Positions 10,831 through 22,862 are shown, counted from the stretch's first letter. The stretch is 64,000 nucleotides of DNA from Leptobrachium leishanense (GCA_009667805.1 CM019069.1:49992153-50056152); one strand, 5' to 3'. The notes: generated by a model from the sequence alone, not told the origin. A program made the numbers and translations.

Positions 10831-10997
10831 CAGGCCTCAAATTTTCAAGTCCCAAGCTACTAGCCAGGCCTTAAGAGTTACTCGCCACTAGTTGCCCCAC
10901 TTAACCCCTTATCCTGCCCTGCCTCTGCATTCCCACTCGCCCTCATGTAATTTCCACTCGCCAAATGCGAGCAGGCGAGTGGAAATTTTGAGGCCTG
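10831..10997. mobile_element. hAT-like MITE, 167 bp, with CCTTCAG duplication
   Basis: The termini CAGGCCTCAAATTTTCAAGT and the inverse of GTGGAAATTTTGAGGCCTG form an inverted repeat. The 7-bp sequence CCTTCAG occurs on both sides (10824-10830 and 10998-11004), as expected for a hAT-type target duplication with a shifted or lost base. It is non-coding. Confidence 0.8.
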
Positions 10998-11815
10998 CCT
11001 TCAGTACATGGTAATATGATCAAAGTGGATACAACTATTGTTTTCCCAATAACGTCTGCAGAATTCACAGTGCCTTTACACAAATACAGGTGACGTCCAT
11101 AAATACATCCACTAACTGCTTGTCTGTGTAGCTATAAATTGCTTTGCCAAAGTCCTAATCCCAGGATGTATCAGCTTCACAACTTTGAAATAGCTTCCTT
11201 GTGACACCACTTATAGTCACTCTGCCTAGTAATTAATAGATTCCAGCCTCTCTGTGTGTGTGTATGATATTCTGTTTCATGCTGTGAAATGTTCTTGTTT
11301 GCAAGGGCACTGTGGAAGCACAGATTGGATTAATAGGCCTGTGTTGCCCAAATGTAGCTCTGTTAATAAAAAGATCATTTGGGGATTGTTCGTGGCATCA
11401 GTGTCAGTGACCCCAAGTTCCACTACCGTTTGAGCTGGCTGGAGATCCTCTTTCTTAGTGTGTACCTTGTCTTCCTATGTGAAATACAACACTGTGAAAG
11501 CCAAGCAACTATCCGGAAACACAACCTCATTCACAGGATTACTAGCAGGCCGGGAAAGCAGAACACAGACCCAGTACAGACATACCTCAGATTTATTCCA
11601 GAATAAAGCAATCTAGCCAGTCACACTGATGTTTTTGGTTTTCAAATGTAGATAACAGCTATGTTTACACTATGCTGTAGTCTACAATGTGTGTATAATA
11701 AATACAGAGGGGAGTTCTTCAATGATATAAACCAGGTGCATATAAGTAAATCCACAAGTTAGAATTGAAAAACCAAGCGCATAGAGTCTCAATTATATAG
11801 GAATCAAAAACCAAA

Positions 11816-12213
11816 GTAATTAAATGGAATATCACCACTTCAGCGGGTCACGTCTCCTGCAATCACCATATTGCCTTCACTCTTTCCATCTCTGTTGATC
11901 GATATGGGAACTTTTTATTTATTTATTTTGTATAAAGAAAAATTAATCAAATTGGTAAAATAATTCCAAATTTATTGTAGCATAAAAACAATTATAAAAT
12001 TGTGCAATAAGCTCAACGCGTTTCGCACAATTATATAATTGGTTTTATGCTACAATAAATGTGGAATTATTTTATTAATTTAATTATTTTTCTTTAAAAA
12101 AATTAAATAAAAAAAAGTTCCCATATCGATCAACAGAGATGCAAAGAGTGGAGGCAATATGGTGATTGCAGGAGACGTGACCCGCTGAAGTGGTGATATT
12201 CCATTTAATTCCT
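11816..12213. mobile_element. Foldback (palindromic) element, about 400 bp
   Basis: The arms from 11816 to about 12008 and from about 12018 to 12213 are inverted copies, running from AATGGAATATCACCACTTC on the left to GTGGTGATATTCCATT on the right. The two poly-A/T internal parts differ in length. The centre holds AACGCGTTTCGCAC, which resembles the GAAAC-ACGCGT part of the hammerhead-like motifs elsewhere in the window. It is non-coding. Confidence 0.8.
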
Positions 12214-12529
12214 CTGTATTTTTTATATATTTCTATTATTTGGAGTGCACCCGGACTCTCAGAGGGAAGATCACTAAACAGAGAAAAGTTAAGTAGTGCA
12301 GTGTCTTTTTTTACAGTCTACAATGTGTGTCTAATAGCAAAGAATAATGTACATACCTTGATTTAAATATATTTTATTGCTAAAAATGCTTACCATCATC
12401 TGAGCATTCCGTATCTTTTGAGAGAATTACCGAAATGTGACATGAAGCAAGCACACGTGTTTGGAAAAATGGCGTCAATCGACTTGCTGAGCACAAGGGT
12501 TGCCACAAAATCTTCACCATTCCTGAATC

Positions 12530-12933
12530 GTGGGCACTAATGATCCTGACAACCAGTAAAACTCCCCTTGCCTTCCTCAGCCTCAATCCCTCTAGACCAG
12601 TGTTTCCCAAACTTGTCCTCGGGACCCTCAACCAGGCCAGATTTTGCAGATCACCTTGGGGAAAACCAGACTGAATCCTGCAATCACTGAGCAGCAAATC
12701 ATATCGCCTGTGCTGTGCTTCAGATACAGTATCTGGCAAACCTGGCGAGGCGGAGGGTCCTGAGGACAGGTTTTAGGAAACACTGCTCTAGACTGTAAGC
12801 TCCTATGAGCAAGGCCCTCTATACCTCTAGTTTCCATCCTATGTCCGTTTATCTGTATCTGTTTCCCTTTAGTGATTGTAAAGCGCTGTGGAAACTGTTG
12901 GCGCTATATAAATGATGACAATAATAATAATTT
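12530..12933 (+). mobile_element. L2-type LINE 3' end, split by a MITE
   Basis: The sequence runs from GGCACTAATGATCCTG through GTAAAGCGCTGTGGAAACTG to the ATAAATGATGACAATAATAATAA tail. It matches the 3' end of the L2-like copy at 33022-33656. A 188-bp MITE interrupts it at 12598-12785. Confidence 0.75.
12598..12785. mobile_element. hAT MITE with 8-bp target duplication CTCTAGAC
   Basis: The termini CAGTGTTTCCCAAAC and the inverse of TTTTAGGAAACACTG are inverted repeats. CTCTAGAC occurs directly before (12590-12597) and after (12786-12793). Removing the element restores the L2 sequence CTCTAGACTGTAAGCTCC, which is uninterrupted in the copy near 33510. A related copy is at 25360-25509. Confidence 0.92.
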
Positions 12934-13495
12934 GTAAAGGTAGCAATATCTGCAGAACACAATAAAGTGAAGTGCAATAAAACGATGTATACCTGTTTAT
13001 ACTAAATATATGTGAGAGCTGACATTACTGCCCTTTCTTTGCAGAAATGGTGATAGTTCTAAATGCAAGATGTAAGTTTTTCTCCATAAACATTCCCGAT
13101 TTTAGATCAAATTTGACCTACATTGTTGTTGGTCAATTTTACACATTTTTGTAAAATATATATTAAAATACAGAAAACTGTATTTTTCAATATTGTTGAG
13201 AATAAAGCATGACACAGCATTGTCTCTCTGTGTGTTATGCATTAGTCTGCTTTCGTCCATATACCACTCGCAACTGACAACAATGTTCAGTATAAATGGC
13301 TGAAACTGGCTCTGAAAATGTTTTTGAGATGCTTTGTGATTGTGAATAACATCTGGATCTGTGGACGTGCAATACCTCTCTATGAAGCGAATGTTCTTTG
13401 GTTGGATAAGCAGCACTTCTGGTTTAAGAGGCATAAACATGGTGTCACACAGACACGGATGTGTTGAAAATAGGCATTTCCGCATTACCGGTTAA

Positions 13496-13947
13496 GGCTG
13501 GGGGTCAGACGAGCGCAGTTATCACGTCCGTGTTGCCGCACATTTGTACGTCCGTTGCAGCATAGCATTCTGACCAATGGAGCCCCACACACACGAAGTA
13601 CGTGCGCACAGAAGTGCGGATGCATGACGGATGTGGCAAACGGACGCAGGTTAGGCAAGAACGTAATACTGCTAGAATGGACGTGTGGAGTGCGCCACGT
13701 CTGCAACGTCCGCATAGCTTTGTGTGTGAGTGATGGAACGTAGTCAGACGGACTGCATTTATACGTCCAGCATTTTTGACAAACAAAATGTTTTTTTCAT
13801 TTTAATTTATTTTCCCTGCTTCATCCGTCAACAAATACGTAAGTGAAAAAGCGGACCATGTGGCCACTACCTTGTCGTCAGTCAGAAAGTACGTCCGTAC
13901 TGCACGGACGTACAGTCCGAACAAAATGCGCTCGTCTGACCCTAACC
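13496..13947. mobile_element. TTAA-type MITE (copy 1 of 3), about 450 bp
   Basis: The inverted ends are GGCTGGGGGTCAGACGAGCG and CGCTCGTCTGACCCTAACC, with many ACGTCCG-like blocks inside. The left flank is TTAA; the right flank has decayed to TAAT. It shares its whole length with the copies at 17466-17911 and 19988-20436. A TTAA target suggests piggyBac or Kolobok mobilisation. Confidence 0.85.
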
Positions 13948-14214
13948 TAATATGGAAACTACAAAACGTGAGTATAGCCAGCATTTAGTCATAAAAGGGT
14001 TAATAAGCCTATCCTGTTTCTGCACAGTTACTATTACGAAACGAAAGGAGATATAAGGGATAAACCCTCAGATCACTGAGAGGGAGTGCTGATTTAAAAC
14101 ATAACTTTTATTAGTCATAATAAGACACACAGAAAATAGACCGACAGTAAATGTTAAAAAACATATAGACACATAGACATAGGCACAATATGTTGTAGGG
14201 AGAGCAGAAATATG

Positions 14215-14820
14215 TCACAGATACAAAGCGAATTGCTTGATTGGGACTTATGGGGAACAAATATATGCCTTCAGTGGAGATGGAAAACCACAGTATTAAT
14301 AATGAATTGAAGCAAATGCCCCATGGACATAAATTACAACTTGTACCTTGATATTGACAAATAGAGAGTATTGAATCACAGCACTGAGATATATGCACAG
14401 TGCCCACAATTGTACTGAAGATAATTAGCCCAAGGTTGGTAAAAGCCAGAATATCGAACTACATACAAAGACGTTCATTTGGCCTGGCTACCTTGTATAA
14501 AAGCTTAATAAAGCTATAAGCTGAGGATCGTGAACTGCTTGGTTAGAACTTATAAGAAACGGATATATGCCTTCAGTTGGAGATGGAACGCCACAGTATT
14601 AGTAATAAATTGAAGCAAATGCCCTGTGGACATAAAAATGCAGACTGTACCTTAATGCTGGCAAATAGAGAGTGTTAAATAACACCACGCTGAAATACAT
14701 GCACAATGCCCACAATTGTACTGAAGATAATTAGCCCAAGGTTGGTGCGAGCCAGAATATCGAACTAAATACAACAACGTTCATTTGGCCTGGCTACCTT
14801 GTATGAAAGCTTAATACAGC
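14215..14820. repeat. Two-copy tandem repeat, about 305-bp unit
   Basis: The units 14215-14518 and 14519-14820 share long blocks, for example CCCACAATTGTACTGAAGAT and CGTTCATTTGGCCTGGCTAC. A third partial unit (CAGCTATAAGCTAAAGATAG) starts at 15943. It is separated from the others by an LTR-like insertion. Confidence 0.8.
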
Positions 14821-15942
14821 TGTAGCGATGTGTTAAAGTTTACTGTGGCAGTACCCATTTTTGGCCACAAGATGGAGACTATCACGATTAAAGACCCTGG
14901 ACACTTGAACTACATGTCCATGCATGCTTTGGGAAGAAACAGGAAGTGGGTGGGTTTGTGGAGAGCTGTACATCCTGCACCTCGTGGAGAACAGGCAGAG
15001 CGCGCCAGGGAGTCAAGGAGAGCGGATGCACAACGTAAAGAGAGAGACCAAAGATAGGCCGGAGCGCAGACAGAGTGGATCGGGCCTTCAGGATTGACTC
15101 ACTCAGCTTGCGGGACACAGACCTCACCCTCTATGCTATTCAAGTGCAGCTGAAGGAGAGAAGACCCCAGGAGTGAGGAGTACCGCGGTCGATCGAAGCG
15201 GGGAGCAGGCGGTAAGCTGGATGAGTCGCGGCTGACAGACAGAGGGCCAGACAACAGATCCGGTGGTCGGCATCCCCCGGCAACATCGAGCGGAGAGGCG
15301 TCCTGGGCCAGCCGAATCTCAAGCTTGCGCTGGATGGGTGAGAGGCCCCAAGGCCGTGTTTAAATAAGAGCGTACGCTGCTGTTTCCTTCTAAAACCCAC
15401 AGGGCCCCAACTGACTAGTCGAAGACATCGCTAAAGTAAACTCACTGGCCAGTTGAGAAGTACCCGGGTACCCTACACACACAAATACATATCACCTCAT
15501 GTTCTGGGATTTAACCGGTGCAGGACTCATTTTCCTTTTCTGAACCGGGACAAGGGGGCAAAGTTAAAGCTACATTCCGAAAAATTTTTCCTTTTTTTGT
15601 TCCCGCTGCGCGTTCACCGTGATACGAGAACTGTGTATTTTATTGTGTCTCGCTACGGGGTTTTTCCTCGAATTTCGTATCTTTTAATTTTCTGCTCGGT
15701 CGGGGTTTTTTTCCGAAAATACGAAGTCCTCGTGTTTTCGTTTCTTTTACCGCTACGCGTTTATCGTGTTACGAAAGTACTGTAAATTTTCCTGCATATA
15801 CCGTGTCTTAAGAGCTGCAAACCTTTTAGTAAATCTTTTAAATTGTAAAACTGTCCAGCGTGTTGGAGTATATTTATTCCCTAGTGCGGGGAGACTGACC
15901 CGTGGTTCATTTTCAGCGGCTCCTCCGGGAGTGAGCGCTACA
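14821..15942. mobile_element. Solo-LTR-like insertion, 1122 bp
   Basis: The insertion begins TGTAGCG and ends CGCTACA, the TG...CA termini with a short inverted repeat typical of LTRs. It is flanked by CAGC on both sides (14817-14820 and 15943-15946). Taking it out together with one CAGC rejoins the tandem repeat unit exactly as seen in the undisturbed copy at 14505-14530. No gag or pol lies nearby, so it is a solo LTR. Family unknown. Confidence 0.75.
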
Positions 15943-16301
15943 CAGCTATAAGCTAAAGATAGTGAACTGCGAGGCAGAGAAAAAAAAAAAAAAAAAACTC
16001 TCAGAAGGGGATCAGTTAGCAAAAAAGGCATATATCAAATGTGATAATTTAAGTTGTCAACCATTCAACAAGACATGGAGGTTAAGATACCACAAGATTG
16101 AAAAGTCAAAAGCGTACAAATTGGCATGCACCTGTCCTTAACAAATCAGCAACACATGGGAAAGTCAACCATCACTGGACCACATTACATTGGAAAGGCA
16201 AAAGAGCGCCTAATTGACCAAAAAGGCTGTCCCTCAAAGTTAAGGATTCTATTGTCTCCCTGTCAGATCATATTGTGCAAGACATTTTAAAAAATAACCA
16301 G

Positions 16302-16348
16302 GACTCGACACGTGTTTCGCCGGTACAGAACCGGCTTCATCGGGAGTC
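16302..16348 (-). ncRNA. Hammerhead-like motif, degenerate core
   Basis: On the minus strand stem I is GACTC paired with GAGTC. The core is CCGATGA, with one change from CTGATGA. Stem II is a 6-bp hairpin GCCGGT/ACCGGC after an extra A. GAAA and a 3-bp stem III (ACA/TGT) with cleavage triplet GTC follow. The overall fold is intact, but the core substitution probably weakens or abolishes activity. Confidence 0.45.
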
Positions 16349-17019
16349 AAACACAGATTGTAATTATTGTCGGTACCATGTGGCATCAAGGCTGATTAAA
16401 TAGACATTTGAAGGAAGTGGGAGTGGACGATCACTACTTGATTGGTGGCAGTTGTAAGCTAACAATAACGTAGAAGAGCCTATGGTGGCCGGCAGGGTCC
16501 ATCTGTCTAAAGTGCTATATGTGTCTAACAGCCAATGGAATCAATGATAATATGAATACACTTCAACAAACGGAAGAAGTATCTAAACCCTCATAGGCTG
16601 TAACGGACAAACCAATTGACACAGGGACGTTATAATCACCATAGGGAACCAATCACCAAAAGATATATATATTTGTGTATACAGCCAACGGCAAACGAGC
16701 CATCTCATACTCACTGCACAATAAATGAGATGTTAAAATGGCATGGATTAGACGCCGTGTGGTTAGAAGAGGCCATCTAGATAGCTTGTTGCCAACACAC
16801 ATATCTATCTGTTGTGTAGATACTATGATACATGTAACGGTCAGTGATTGGTCTGGCTAAGCACCTGACCCTAGTCAGCCAATAGGAACAATGATCTATC
16901 CTGCGACCACAGAAAAATATGCTAATAGTGGAGGCAACCTAATATGTAAATAAATAAACGATGGTGCCACGATCACTAAGTAAAACGCATTTCAATATAC
17001 TTTAACCACCGGATAGTTA

Positions 17020-17215
17020 CAGATATGCTGGGTATGCAGCTATGTGCCAAGCAATATGACACCGCCCAGAGATTGTATAGATGGACAGATAGAGCAATAC
17101 AAACAGGCTCACACATGGCTGCAGAATAGTCACAGACATGCTAAAGCCGCTAGATACCGAGTGGTATGATGCCACCCAGGGATTAAATAGATGGACATAT
17201 AGAGCAATGTGGCCG
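17020..17215. repeat. Two diverged copies of a segment of about 110 bp
   Basis: GATGGACAGATAGAGCAATA and GATGGACATATAGAGCAATG recur about 110 bp apart, with similar flanks (ATGACACCGCCCAGAGATT and ATGATGCCACCCAGGGATT). No gene is seen in 16350-17460. Confidence 0.5.
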
Positions 17216-17465
17216 CAAACACTACTATTACCAAGGGTTTGAAAATTGTCATGTGATTCCAAGATGGCTGCCTCTACAATGAAACGTTACTAGCTCTTCC
17301 AAGGGATGGTTCTGCTAAAATAATTATGGCTTAGTAAAGGGGAAATAAAATAATAATGGAGAAATTTTTTATTAATATAAATAAAGGAGGAAGCCTGTCA
17401 CGTGACAACTCAAATTTAATTCTGTTTTTAAGTGAATCAGTTTGCAGTTTCAAGTCAACAGTTAA

Positions 17466-17911
17466 GGCTAGGGTCAGACGAGCGTGATTTCTACGGACTG
17501 TACGTCCGTGCAGTACGGACATCGTCAGTACGGATGACGCAGTAGTGGTCACATAGTCCGTTTTTTAACTGAAGTTATTTTTGACGGATGTAGGAGGGAA
17601 AAATTAATTACAATGAAAAAACATTCTGTCCTCAAAAATGCTGGACGTATAAATGCAGTCCGTCTGACCATGCTCCATCACTCACACACAAAGCTATGCG
17701 GACGTTGTGGAGTGGCGCACTCAGCACGTCCGTTCTAGCAGTATTACGTTCTTGCCTAACCTGCGTCCGTTTGCAGCGTCCGTCATGCGTCCGCAGTTCA
17801 GTGCGGACGTACTTCATGTGTCAGGCTCCAATGGACTTTCTTTCATGCTATCACGGACGTACTTTTAGGCGCAATCACGGACGTGAACACTACGCTCGTC
17901 TGACCCCAGCC
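17466..17911. mobile_element. TTAA-type MITE (copy 2 of 3), intact target duplication
   Basis: The ends are GGCTAGGGTCAGACGAGCG and CGCTCGTCTGACCCCAGCC, with TTAA directly on both sides (17462-17465 and 17912-17915). This copy best defines the element boundaries. It is non-coding. Confidence 0.92.
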
Positions 17912-17939
17912 TTAAGGGATATTCTTGTATTTATCTATT

Positions 17940-18012
17940 TATTGGCAAAGTATTTTACCAGGAAGGATACATTGAGATTTCTCTCGTTTTCAAGTGTGTC
18001 CTGGGTTGAAGA
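17940..18012 (-). repeat. Short interspersed tail repeat (also at 21525-21600 and 22558-22635)
   Basis: The shared stretch ACTTGAAAACGAGAGAAATC, ATGTATCCTTCCTGGTAAAA and an ATAAATAAA tail occur here inverted and at the other two sites direct. It looks like the 3' end of a LINE or SINE family. Confidence 0.6.
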
Positions 18013-18271
18013 ACATTGAAAAATATTATTGTATCGTTATCTTTATTATTGTAAAAAATAAATATTGTATCTTCCTATTTTCCCATAAATATATGACAAT
18101 TACTACCAACTACATTATGATTCTCTCTAAGTTTACTAAAAGGCTCGTCAAACAATTTATTTTGCTTTTATGTAGGTGCCCTGCACTTTTAGTTTGTTTC
18201 CTGCCACCTTCTGTCCCTGTATACTAATGTCATTTACCCTCCCCTCGTATCGGCAATGAAAAAAGCAGGAG

Positions 18272-19841
18272 AATGTCTAAAGTAAAGACAAATAAGTCAA
18301 TGGGGCCTGATGGGATCCACCCTAAATTATTAAAAGAGCTCAGTGATGTAATAGCAAAACCGTTAACAGATTTATTTAACCAATCCTTGTTAACAGGAGT
18401 CGTCCCAGAAGACTGGAAATTAGCAAATGTTGTGCCTATTTACAAGAAGGGTAGTAGGGAGGAATCGGGGAACTATAGGCCAGTTAGTCTTACGTCAGTA
18501 GTAGGGAAATTAATGGAAACCATGTTAAAGGAAAGGATTGTTGAACATCTAAAAACACATAGATTACAGGATCAGCAACAACATGGGTTTACCTCAGGGA
18601 GATCATGCCAAACTAATCTTATTGATTTTTTTGATTGGGTAACAAAAATAATAGACACAGGTGGTGCAGTAGACATTGCTTATTTAGATTTCAGTAAGGC
18701 TTTTGATACTGTTCCGCATAGAAGGCTTATCAATAAATTGCAATCTTTGAGCTTGGATTCCAATATTGTTGAATGGATTAGGCAGTGGCTGAGTGACAGA
18801 CAACAGAGGGTTGTGGTAAATGGAGTTTATTCGGCACAAGGTCTTGTTACCAGTGGGGTACCTCAGGGGTCAGTACTTAGACCCATTCTCTTTAATATTT
18901 TTATTAGTGATATTGCAGAAGGTATTAATGGAAAAGTATGTCTTTTTGCTGATGACACAAAGATTTGCAACAGGGTTGACGTTCCTGGAGGGATCAGCCA
19001 AATGACAAATGATTTAGGTAAGCTAAAAAAATGGTCGGAGTTGTGGCAATTGAGTTTTAATGTGGATAAGTGCAAGATAATGCACCTGGGACGTAAAAAC
19101 CCAAGGGCTGAATATAGAATATTTGATACAGTCCTAACCTCAACATCTGAGGAAAGGGATTTAGGGGTTATTATTTCAGAGGATCTAAGGGTAAGTAGTC
19201 AATGTAATAGAGCAGCAGGAAATGCTAGCAGAATGCTTGGTTGTGTAGGGAGAGGTATTAGCAGTAGGAAAAGGGAAGTGCTCATGCCACTGTACAGAGC
19301 ACTGGTGAGACCTCACTTGGAGTACTGTGTGCAGTACTGGAGACCGTATCTCCAGAAGGATATAGACATCTTGGAGAGAGTTCAGAGAAGGGCTACTAAA
19401 ATGGTGTACGGCTTGAAGGAGAAAAGTTACCAGGAAAGGCTTAATGATCTTAACATGTACAGCTTGGAAAAAAGACGAGACAGAGGAGATATGATAGAAA
19501 CATTTAAATACGTAAAGGGAATCCACAAGGTAGAGGAAGGGAGTATATTTAAAAGGAAACAAAATAGCAAAACAAGAGGACATAGTCTTAGATTAGAGGG
19601 GCAAAGGTTTAAAAGTAACATCAGGAAGCATTATTTTACTGAGCGGGTGGTGGATACATGGAACAGTCTTCCAGTAGAAGTGGTAGAGGCCAAAACAGTA
19701 ATTGAATTTAAGCAAGCATGGGATAGGCATAAGGCTATCCTAAACAAAAGATAAATCCAGGTAAAGTATCCATGTAATTGGGCAGACTAGATGGGCCGAA
19801 AGGTTCTTATCTGCCGACATTTTTCTATGTTTCTATGTTTC
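18272..19841 (+). mobile_element. CR1-clade LINE (second family), 5'-truncated
   Basis: The insertion begins within the reverse transcriptase. It ends with a 3' UTR (GGGCAGACTAGATGGGCCGA) and a TTTCTATG repeat at 19825-19841. It belongs to the same family as the copies at 58925-60113 and 60806-62599 and lies in chrna1 intron 1. Confidence 0.88.
18273..19754 (+). CDS. CR1 reverse transcriptase fragment, open
   Basis: The 493-codon open frame runs from KTNKSMGPDGIHP to the C-terminus. It has [36 protein letters not shown] and the FADD catalytic motif. The endonuclease and the start of ORF2 are missing, so the first ATG is incidental. It is about 65 percent of the reverse transcriptase-bearing part of the family protein and cannot act on its own. 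The uninterrupted frame points to a fairly recent insertion. Confidence 0.85.
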   Translation: MSKVKTNKSMGPDGIHPKLLKELSDVIAKPLTDLFNQSLLTGVVPEDWKLANVVPIYKKGSREESGNYRPVSLTSVVGKLMETMLKERIVEHLKTHRLQDQQQHGFTSGRSCQTNLIDFFDWVTKIIDTGGAVDIAYLDFSKAFDTVPHRRLINKLQSLSLDSNIVEWIRQWLSDRQQRVVVNGVYSAQGLVTSGVPQGSVLRPILFNIFISDIAEGINGKVCLFADDTKICNRVDVPGGISQMTNDLGKLKKWSELWQLSFNVDKCKIMHLGRKNPRAEYRIFDTVLTSTSEERDLGVIISEDLRVSSQCNRAAGNASRMLGCVGRGISSRKREVLMPLYRALVRPHLEYCVQYWRPYLQKDIDILERVQRRATKMVYGLKEKSYQERLNDLNMYSLEKRRDRGDMIETFKYVKGIHKVEEGSIFKRKQNSKTRGHSLRLEGQRFKSNIRKHYFTERVVDTWNSLPVEVVEAKTVIEFKQAWDRHKAILNKR

Positions 19842-19987
19842 TAATGCCTGCATCATGTCGTGGACAAGTAAGATTAGGATCATACTGTATATTAGGAGAA
19901 TAAATAGGAATAGCTCTTGTAGTAAATATATAATTAGTTTCAAATGCTAAAAACCCTATTTTACCAGACTGAATTTATGTAGACTAA

Positions 19988-20436
19988 GGCTGGGGTCAGA
20001 CGAGCGTGATTTCTACGGGCTGTACGTCCGTGCAGTACGGACGTACGTCAGTACGGAAGACGCAGTAGTGGTCACACAGTCCGTTTTTTCACTGAAGTTA
20101 TTTTTGACGGATGTAGGAGGGAAAAATAAATTACAATGAAAAAACATTCTGTCCGTCAAAAATGCTGGACGTATAAATGCAGTCCGTCTGACCATGCTCC
20201 ATCACTCACACACAAAGCTATGCAGACGTTGTGGACGCAGCGCACTCCGCACGTCCGTTCTAGCAGTATTACGTTCTTGCCTAACCTGCGTCCGTTTGCC
20301 GCGGCCGTTGTGCGTCCGCAGTTCAGTGCGGACATACTTCATGTGTCAGGCTCCAATGGACTTTCTTTCATGCTATCACAGACGTACTTTTAGGCGCAAT
20401 CACGGACGTGAACACTACGCTCGTCTGACACCAGCC
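19988..20436. mobile_element. TTAA-type MITE (copy 3 of 3)
   Basis: The ends are GGCTGGGGTCAGACGAGCG and CGCTCGTCTGACACCAGCC. The flanks are CTAA and TTAC, decayed TTAA duplications. The internal sequence closely follows copy 2. Confidence 0.88.
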
Positions 20437-20569
20437 TTACTTAAAAACCTCTATTTTGAAACTCCTACTTTATGATTATATATTCTTGTGAATTGGTTTG
20501 TTTTTATGTCTTACAGTAATCTATCTACCCTTGATACAGAATGCACCTGTAAACATGTAACATACAGGG

Positions 20570-21398
20570 TTATTCAAGGAGGTCCGAATGGCTGCCGAAA
20601 GGTAACCGAACACTGAAAATCAGCGTTCGGTTACCTTTCTTGGCCATTCGGCTATCCAGAGAGCAGGCAGTTCGCCAAATGTTGGTGAATTGCCTGCAGA
20701 TACGGTGTCTGTTCGGTGCCTGTTCGGTGGCAGTGAAATCCCCATAGAGAAGCAATGCTTCATCTATTCAGAGACCAAAACCCAGCAATGAAAAGTTGCC
20801 GAAATGCCCTGCCATTCGGTGGCTTCATGCGGCAAATTTATTCAGGCGAATCCCATAGGCTTCAATGTTAAAAATATTCCTGTTTTAATTCAATATCTAA
20901 TAAACTGTTGATTATAATATTCTGCAGTAAAGAGTCTCTTTATTGATAGATTTTTTAGGCTATTTAAGCATTTTTTTCAAAAAAATTCCGTTTTTTTAAA
21001 ATCGTTTTTTCTTTTTTCTGTAACAGCCCTTTTTATCATCATTCATTGGATCTTATATGTGAATTTCAGACATTTTCTCTCAGTTTCTTTGCAAACAGCG
21101 TTTCACTTTTCAAACATTCGAGCATACTGTGTTTTTTTTCTTCACCTCCTTCGTCTGCGGTATCGGCTTTTTCCGGCGGCTGCTCTGCGCTGTGATCGGC
21201 TCCTGCTCGGGTTTCTCCGGCATCTTCGGCGGGTTAATCCAGATGTTTTTGCGGGTTTCGGTGTGCATTCGCCCTCGTTTTGCGGTGAGTGTTCGGCGGC
21301 TTTGCAGCGGCTTTGCGGCGGCTTTTCCCTGCACTACGATGGCCCTGTGGTGCTTGCTGAATACACGTGTGGTGGCTTTTCGATTCTCTTTGAATAAC
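20570..21398. mobile_element. Non-autonomous DNA transposon, same family as 9719-10614
   Basis: The left end CAGGGTTATTCAAGGAGGTCC and the right end TCTCTTTGAATAACTCTG are inverted repeats. The internal blocks match the copy at 9719-10614 in the same orientation. No transposase is encoded. Confidence 0.8.
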
Positions 21399-22862
21399 TC
21401 TGATAGTATATTTCCTTCATATTTATTTTCTGTGTTCTATATATTTGTGTTTTGTTTTTAATATCTTGCAATTATTACTTTGTATTTCTGTAACGACTGT
21501 AACATTTCAATGTTCTTGAACCCAGGACATACTTGAAAACAAGAGAAATCTCAACGTATCCTTCCTGGTAAAATACTTTATAAGTAAATACATAAACATA
21601 ACCATATAATAATGATTCCATGTCCACAACATAATATATCATAGCTTTTCTTTATACTTTTTTCTATGTGCAAAATCCAATAAAAACTAAGTTGAAAGAG
21701 ATTGATGGGCTGTTTGTTTAAAACTGATGTATCTTTTAAGCACATCTTTTGAATTACGGCTCAAAATATACTCTGTACGCCTCTCACCTGCCCCTTTCAG
21801 TCATTTGTTTTCCCATCCCTGGCTTGGCATATGTGCAGCACTCCCAACACAAATAAACTCAAACAAACACATTATGGAGAAATGCAGAGTACGGATATCA
21901 TTTTATTCCCTCAATGTAAGAGCACAGTCATATTCTGACCTGGGAACAATTAAAACAACTGTCTAATGTGCTATGTTGCACCATTTCTGATTTTATTTTA
22001 AGCTGTTTCTGCTCTATTAATATTTTGTGTCTCATATCAGTATTTGGAGACGAATCGCTATTTTCTAAATTGCCATAAAAATGCAACTATGATACAGTAT
22101 GCAGGCCAAAATAGCTAAGCTAAAAACCAGCAAATCAGTATATATTTTTCCAGTGGAATTTTGAGTCTCGTCAGAATTCGTGATATAGTTAAAACCCTTC
22201 TGTGTACAAAAATATAATTTTCCAAACCTCCTTCTATTAAAAATCTATTTTTTGATCATTGTGCTCAACATAATACGTGTCGCAGAAAATTTCACGTGTC
22301 GAATGTCTCTAAATCTCTATTAACTGCTATGCGACAAAAAAAGAAAAATACATATAATCATTGTTTGCGAGCACTACAGATTTAGAACAGCTATGTTATT
22401 GTTTTTATATTTGCAAAATTATATTTTTGGTGTAATTTACAATATGGTAAAAGGTGGTTATTTGTCTGTGTCTTTAATGTGATTTATTTTGTATGGCATT
22501 GATTGTGTTATAAAGTGTTAAATCTGCCTGAAATGTAAAAATACAGATACATTAAGCTACATACTTGAAAACGAGAGAAATCTCAATGTATCCTTCCTGG
22601 TAAAATCCTTTATAAATAAATAAATAAAATAAATAATCTCAGTATTCTTTACATATACTCTAGGTAGAGTAAAAACCTTTACCATACAGATACTGTAACA
22701 TGGAGAAATGTCTACACATCACTGAAAGCATAACATTACTTTCCGGTGACGCACTACATTTCAAAAAGATACTTGTTTATAAAGGCTTTCGTTGTGTTCT
22801 GATTGTAGAACTACTTAGACATACGATAGAAAAATATCAGAAAACATGACGGAGGAACATAC

